Below the pieces are notes generated by a model. That model searched no databases, was not told where the DNA came from, and worked only from the letters and a program-made list of their open reading frames with translations. A program made the position numbers and the translations under genes. Shown here piece by piece: positions 14,867 to 17,667 of a DNA stretch of 17,667 bases; the stretch's first letter is position 1; every line of letters begins with the position of its first letter. Source of the stretch: CAZHGD01 sp964531735 (GTDB lineage: Bacteria > Armatimonadota > UBA10988); assembly GCA_964531735.1 (NCBI GenBank), contig CAZHGD010000155.1, positions 1-17,667 on the forward strand, read 5' to 3'.

Positions 14867-15351
14867 GCGAGGAGCGCTGGCACAAGCCCACCTGGGACGC
14901 CTACTTCATGGCCATGGCGGTGTTGGCCGCGACGCGCGCCACGTGCGAGCGCGGGCGCGTCGGTGTGGTGCTGGTGCGCGACAAGCGGCTGCTGGCCACC
15001 GGCTATAACGGCCCGGTGGGCGGCAATCCCGACTGCCGCGGCGTGGGCACCTGCCGCAAGACCGCTGACGGCGGCTGTGCCGAGACGGCCCATGCCGAGC
15101 AGAACGCCGTGGCCTACGCTGCGCGCTACGGCGTCGACCTGACCGGCTGCACCGCCTACCTGAGCGGCTACAGCCCGTGCCTGATGTGCGCCAAGCTACT
15201 CATCCAGTGCGGCTGCGAGCGCGTGGTCTTCCGGCAGCGCTACCGCGATGAGATGCCGTTGGAGTTCCTCGACGAGGCCGGCGTGGCTTGGGAGGAGTAC
15301 CAGGGACCGACGCCGCTGATCGGCTGGGAACCGGCCGCCCCGCCCACCTGA
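14863..15351 (+). CDS. dCMP deaminase-type zinc deaminase
   Basis: A 162-residue cytidine/deoxycytidylate deaminase superfamily protein; members of this branch convert dCMP to dUMP for thymidylate synthesis. Zinc ligands and catalysis are clear: H77-A-E79 (AETAHAEQNAV, E79 as proton shuttle) and P105-C106-x-x-C109 (YSPCLMCAK). The insert GYNGPVGGNPDCRGVGTC (47-64) is the branch's extra metal/substrate loop. The first residues (RWHKPTWDAYFMAMAVLAATRATCERGRVG) also match, and the length is usual. The ATG overlaps the stop of the aminotransferase gene (14863-14866, ATGA), so the two are surely co-expressed. That partner is unexpected for a housekeeping dCMP deaminase, so a specialised substrate cannot be excluded. 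It ends 60 nt before the isomerase gene. Confidence 0.92.
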   Translation: MSEERWHKPTWDAYFMAMAVLAATRATCERGRVGVVLVRDKRLLATGYNGPVGGNPDCRGVGTCRKTADGGCAETAHAEQNAVAYAARYGVDLTGCTAYLSGYSPCLMCAKLLIQCGCERVVFRQRYRDEMPLEFLDEAGVAWEEYQGPTPLIGWEPAAPPT

Positions 15352-15380
15352 GTTGAACGTGAGTGGTCCAGGGGGCCAGA

Positions 15381-15397
15381 CCGGCGCCGAGCGCCGG
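15381..15397 (+). promoter_or_regulatory. Hairpin touching the isomerase ribosome site
   Basis: CCGGCGC (15381-15387) and GCGCCGG (15391-15397) form a perfect 7-bp stem with a 3-nt loop. The 3' arm ends inside the Shine-Dalgarno GGAGG (15396-15400), so the fold would hide part of it and could lower translation of the isomerase. Confidence 0.35.
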
Positions 15398-15411
15398 AGG
15401 AGTGATATCGG

Positions 15412-16863
15412 ATGACCGTGCCTCGCCGCAAGCCGTTGACCGCGCGGGTGGGTGTGCTGGCCGTGGGCCATCGCACCTACTGGGACCAGTTCGAAGGGCT
15501 CCTCGAGGAGTTGGTGGGCAAGGCCGAGCACCTGGTTGGCAAGCTCCAGGCCAACGGTGTCGAGGTCGTCAACTTCGGCCTGATCGACCACGCGGAGCCG
15601 GCGTACGAGGTGGTCCCGCGCATCAAGGCGGCCGACCTGGACGTGCTGTTCGTGGACATGGTCACCTATGCCACGTCGTCCACCTTCGGTGTGCTGGTGC
15701 GCGAACTGGACCTGCCGATGGTGCTGGTGGCGTTGCAGCCGCTGGCCGCGATGCACTACGAGCGCGGCACCACCTACATGCAGTTGTGCAACGACGACTT
15801 CTGCTCGGTGCCCGAGTTCACCGGCGTCGCCGTGCGCATGGGCAAGCGGGCGCCCGAGGTCATCATCGGCACGCTGGACGGTGACCCGGTGGCCGACGCC
15901 GAACTGGCCGAATGGTGCCAGGTGGCCAAGGTGCTGCACGACCTGAAGCGCGCCCGCCTCGGCCACATGGGCCACGTACTCGAAGCCATGCTCGACATGC
16001 ACACCGACCCGACGGCGGTCACCGCGCAGTTCGGCAGCCATGTGGTGCAGTGCGAGCCGGACGAGATCCTGCGCTGCTACCGCGCCGCCGACCCGGCGGC
16101 CGTCGCGGCGAAGGCCAGCGAGATCCTCGGCTTCTTCGACGCGCCCGATCCGGTCTCCGACCCGCTGACCAGCCGGCTGTCCGACGAGGACCTGCAGACG
16201 GCCGCCCGCGTGGCGGTGGCGCTCGACGACTTCATCGCGCAGAAGCGGCTCGACGGGCTGGCCTACTACTACGAAGCCGAGGCCGGCTCCGAGATGCGCA
16301 CGGTGGTGACCAACCTCATCGTCGGCAACTCGCTGCTGACGGGCGCCGGTTTCCCGATGTGCGGCGAGTTCGACCTCAAGACGTGCCTGGCGATGCTGGT
16401 CTTCGACCGTCTCGACATCGGCGGCAGTTTCGCCGAGTTCCATCCCATCGACTTCGAGCGCGACAGCGTCCTGGTCGGCCACGATGGCCCGCACCACATC
16501 AACATCGCCGACGGCCGACCGGTGCTGCGCAGCCTGAGCAAGTACCACGGCAAGCCGGGCTCGGGCGCCAGCGTCGAGTTCCGCATCAAGGAAGGGCCCA
16601 TCACCATGCTGAGCATCGGTGTGAAGGCCGATGGCCGGTTCAAGTTCGTCATCGCCGAGGGCGAATCGATCCGCTGGCCGATTCCGCCGACCGGCAACAC
16701 CAACACCCACGGCCGCTTCCAGCCCGACGTGCGCACTTTCCTCAAGCGCTGGGTGGCCGAGGGTCCGACGCACCACTTCGCGCTGGGCATTGGGCACCAC
16801 GCCAAGACAGTGGTCAAGGTGGCCGAGTGTCTGGGCCTCGAGGCGGTGGTGGTGACCGACTGA
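15412..16863 (+). CDS. L-arabinose/L-fucose isomerase-family protein
   Basis: A 483-residue cytoplasmic protein similar in length and layout to L-arabinose isomerase (AraA, about 500 residues), a manganese enzyme that turns an aldose into a ketose. Likely metal ligands occur in the right order and spacing: E319 (CGEFDLKTCLAM, E. coli E306), E342 (FAEFHPIDF, E333), H357 (LVGHDGPHH, H350) and H454 or H455 (EGPTHHFAL, H450). The N-terminal part has VDMVTYATSSTFGVLVRELD and LPMVLVALQPL, matching the family's sugar/oligomer regions. Overall identity to true AraA looks low, so the sugar may be another pentose, hexose or deoxy-sugar. ATG 15412 has GGAGG (15396-15400) upstream, partly inside a hairpin. 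It follows dCMP deaminase by 60 nt on the same strand and may be in the same operon. A GC-rich hairpin follows the stop. Confidence 0.82.
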   Translation: MTVPRRKPLTARVGVLAVGHRTYWDQFEGLLEELVGKAEHLVGKLQANGVEVVNFGLIDHAEPAYEVVPRIKAADLDVLFVDMVTYATSSTFGVLVRELDLPMVLVALQPLAAMHYERGTTYMQLCNDDFCSVPEFTGVAVRMGKRAPEVIIGTLDGDPVADAELAEWCQVAKVLHDLKRARLGHMGHVLEAMLDMHTDPTAVTAQFGSHVVQCEPDEILRCYRAADPAAVAAKASEILGFFDAPDPVSDPLTSRLSDEDLQTAARVAVALDDFIAQKRLDGLAYYYEAEAGSEMRTVVTNLIVGNSLLTGAGFPMCGEFDLKTCLAMLVFDRLDIGGSFAEFHPIDFERDSVLVGHDGPHHINIADGRPVLRSLSKYHGKPGSGASVEFRIKEGPITMLSIGVKADGRFKFVIAEGESIRWPIPPTGNTNTHGRFQPDVRTFLKRWVAEGPTHHFALGIGHHAKTVVKVAECLGLEAVVVTD

Positions 16864-16890
16864 CCGGCCCCAGGGGCCACGAGGGGCCGG
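16864..16890 (+). terminator. Hairpin right after the isomerase stop
   Basis: CCGGCCCC (16864-16871) pairs with GGGGCCGG (16883-16890) around an 11-nt loop, beginning one base after the stop codon. No T tract follows, so its role as terminator is only probable. Confidence 0.45.
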
Positions 16891-16915
16891 ACTGATGCGC
16901 ACCGCCCATCGGACA

Positions 16916-17139
16916 TCAGGCCGCCTGGGCCCGGGCGGTGTGGGTCTGCTCGAACGCGCTGGGCGTCACGTAGCCCAGGGCCGAGTGCAAGCGTCATTGT
17001 AGCCATCGTCGATGGACCGCGCCGGATTGGCCTCGGCGGGCTCCCGGTACTCTAGCAGGTACACCTCCTCCACTTACAGCGTGTGGAAGAACGACTCCGC
17101 CGGGGCATTGTGCCGCGGTCGATCACGGCGGGACATGCT
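16916..17139 (-). pseudogene. IS3-family transposase (OrfB/integrase core) C-terminal remnant
   Basis: Only the last part of an IS3-type DDE integrase is left. Reading down from 17139 gives SMSRRDRPRHNAPAESFFHT, where the E of AESFF is the third catalytic acid of the DDE triad. A TAA (17074-17076) then stands where the family has Lys, before VEEVYLLEYREPAEANPARS and IDDGYN. After AAT (16996-16998) the frame breaks, consistent with one lost base, and resumes as RLHSALGYVTPSAFEQTH to a TGA at 16916-16918. A nonsense codon, a frameshift and the missing N-terminal half (no other DDE acids seen) make it a dead fragment. No clear IS terminal inverted repeats or target duplication were found. It marks a former insertion between two carbohydrate genes. 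Confidence 0.82.
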
Positions 17140-17224
17140 GCCCAGACCCCAGGGCGGGACTCAGGCCCACCAGGAGGAGGCGCCCAACGCGCGGCCAAGG
17201 CGAGCGGTGAAAGGACGGGTTGTG

Positions 17225-17667
17225 ATGGACCTCCGCCGCTTCAGCACGTGTACCTATCCCTTGCGCGAGTTGCCGTACGCCGAGGCGTTCGCGCGGCTGG
17301 CGAGGACGGGGCTGACGCGGCTGGATGTCTGGGGGCGCGCGCCGCACTTCTCGGCCGACGCGGCCGAGTGCGATCCGGGCGAGTTCGAGCAGGCCGCGCG
17401 CGACGCCGGGGTCAGCATCGCCAACCTGGGCACCTACTGCGGTCACGACTTCGACAGTGATGACCCGACCAAGGTGGCCGCCGAGATGGCGCGGACCCAG
17501 CGCACCATCGCGCTGGCCCGCAGCTTCGGCTGCCGCTCGATCCGCGTCCTGCCCGGCCATGGCGACGACCCGTCGCTGGTCGACCGCGTCGCGCCGCACT
17601 TCCGCGAAGCCGCGCAGATCGCCGCCGAGGCCAACGTCTTCTTGGGCATGGAGAACCACGCCGGCAG
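17225..17667 (+). CDS. Sugar-phosphate isomerase/epimerase family TIM barrel (5' part, cut by window end)
   Basis: The first 147 residues of a second xylose isomerase-like TIM-barrel protein (PF01261 type); the rest lies outside the window. Features are MDLRRFSTCTYPLRELPYAE, TGLTRLDVWG (second strand), VSIANLGTYCGHDF, RSIRVLPGHGDD and LGMENHAG, the ExH metal-site strand typical of the family. ATG 17225 was chosen because AAGGA (17211-17215) lies 9 nt upstream; a GTG directly before it (17222) is an in-frame alternative. It differs greatly from the 255-residue member at 3372-4139, so the two are not recent duplicates. It lies just beyond the IS3 remnant and is probably a separate unit from the isomerase gene upstream. 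The substrate is not predictable. Confidence 0.82.
   Translation, partial: MDLRRFSTCTYPLRELPYAEAFARLARTGLTRLDVWGRAPHFSADAAECDPGEFEQAARDAGVSIANLGTYCGHDFDSDDPTKVAAEMARTQRTIALARSFGCRSIRVLPGHGDDPSLVDRVAPHFREAAQIAAEANVFLGMENHAG

Noticed and set aside
15196..16902. A 568-codon open frame on the minus strand opposite the isomerase gene
   Set aside because: Composition is His/Val/Gly/Gln-rich without recognisable motifs, while the plus strand carries aligned metal-ligand motifs of the isomerase family.
1..17667. CRISPR arrays, tRNA or rRNA genes, defence or toxin-antitoxin modules
   Set aside because: No spaced direct repeats, cloverleaf-like segments or matching protein motifs were recognised by eye; a tRNAscan or Infernal run could still find something.

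Overview
This is a GC-rich (about 70%) window that most likely comes from an uncultured member of the Armatimonadota. The main clue is two tandem pseudopilin-like proteins. Both have the N-terminal block FPVFAKAREKARQ right after the type IV prepilin hydrophobic stretch, and both have a C-terminal H-X9-DG motif, a combination I associate with Armatimonadota and, in variant form, Planctomycetes. No rRNA, tRNA or CRISPR array was seen. The phylum call is inference from these sequence habits only.

Layout: (1) 1-1482, minus: the first 494 residues of a TPR protein with an Ala/Pro/Glu-rich tail, cut by the window edge. (2) 1745-3311, plus: two paralogous prepilin/H-X9-DG genes, the second with a good sigma70-type promoter, ending at a strong two-way hairpin. 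(3) 4139-3372 and 5840-4191, minus: a MurJ/MviN flippase gene followed by a sugar-phosphate isomerase/epimerase-type TIM barrel. (4) 6023-6301, plus: a cold-shock protein that seems to start at a rare ATC codon, followed by a terminator. (5) 7090-6377 and 8083-7136, minus: a Gfo/Idh/MocA oxidoreductase, then an OmpR/PhoB-type response regulator with no kinase in view. (6) 8110-9039, plus: a GT2-like glycosyltransferase whose end overlaps, tail to tail, a 907-residue secreted TIM-barrel glycoside hydrolase (11710-8987, minus). (7) 11833-12843, plus: an AnsA-type (Rhizobium etli type II) L-asparaginase, convergent with a GNAT acetyltransferase (13441-12848, minus). (8) 13577-16863, plus: a DegT/StrS aminotransferase, a dCMP deaminase joined to it by an ATGA overlap, and an L-arabinose/L-fucose isomerase-like protein. 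(9) 16916-17139, minus: a decayed IS3-family transposase fragment. (10) 17225 to the window end, plus: a second sugar isomerase/epimerase-type TIM barrel, cut by the edge.

The window reads as ordinary chromosome with a carbohydrate emphasis: a secreted hydrolase, an aldose-isomerase homologue, two xylose-isomerase-like barrels, an NAD(P)-sugar dehydrogenase and a sugar aminotransferase. Housekeeping genes (MurJ, cold-shock protein, response regulator, dCMP deaminase) are mixed in. Nothing clearly forms a new defence or mobile system. The items most worth a second look are the ATC start of the cold-shock gene, the aminotransferase/dCMP deaminase/isomerase cluster with paired hairpins upstream, and the unclassified secreted glycoside hydrolase.
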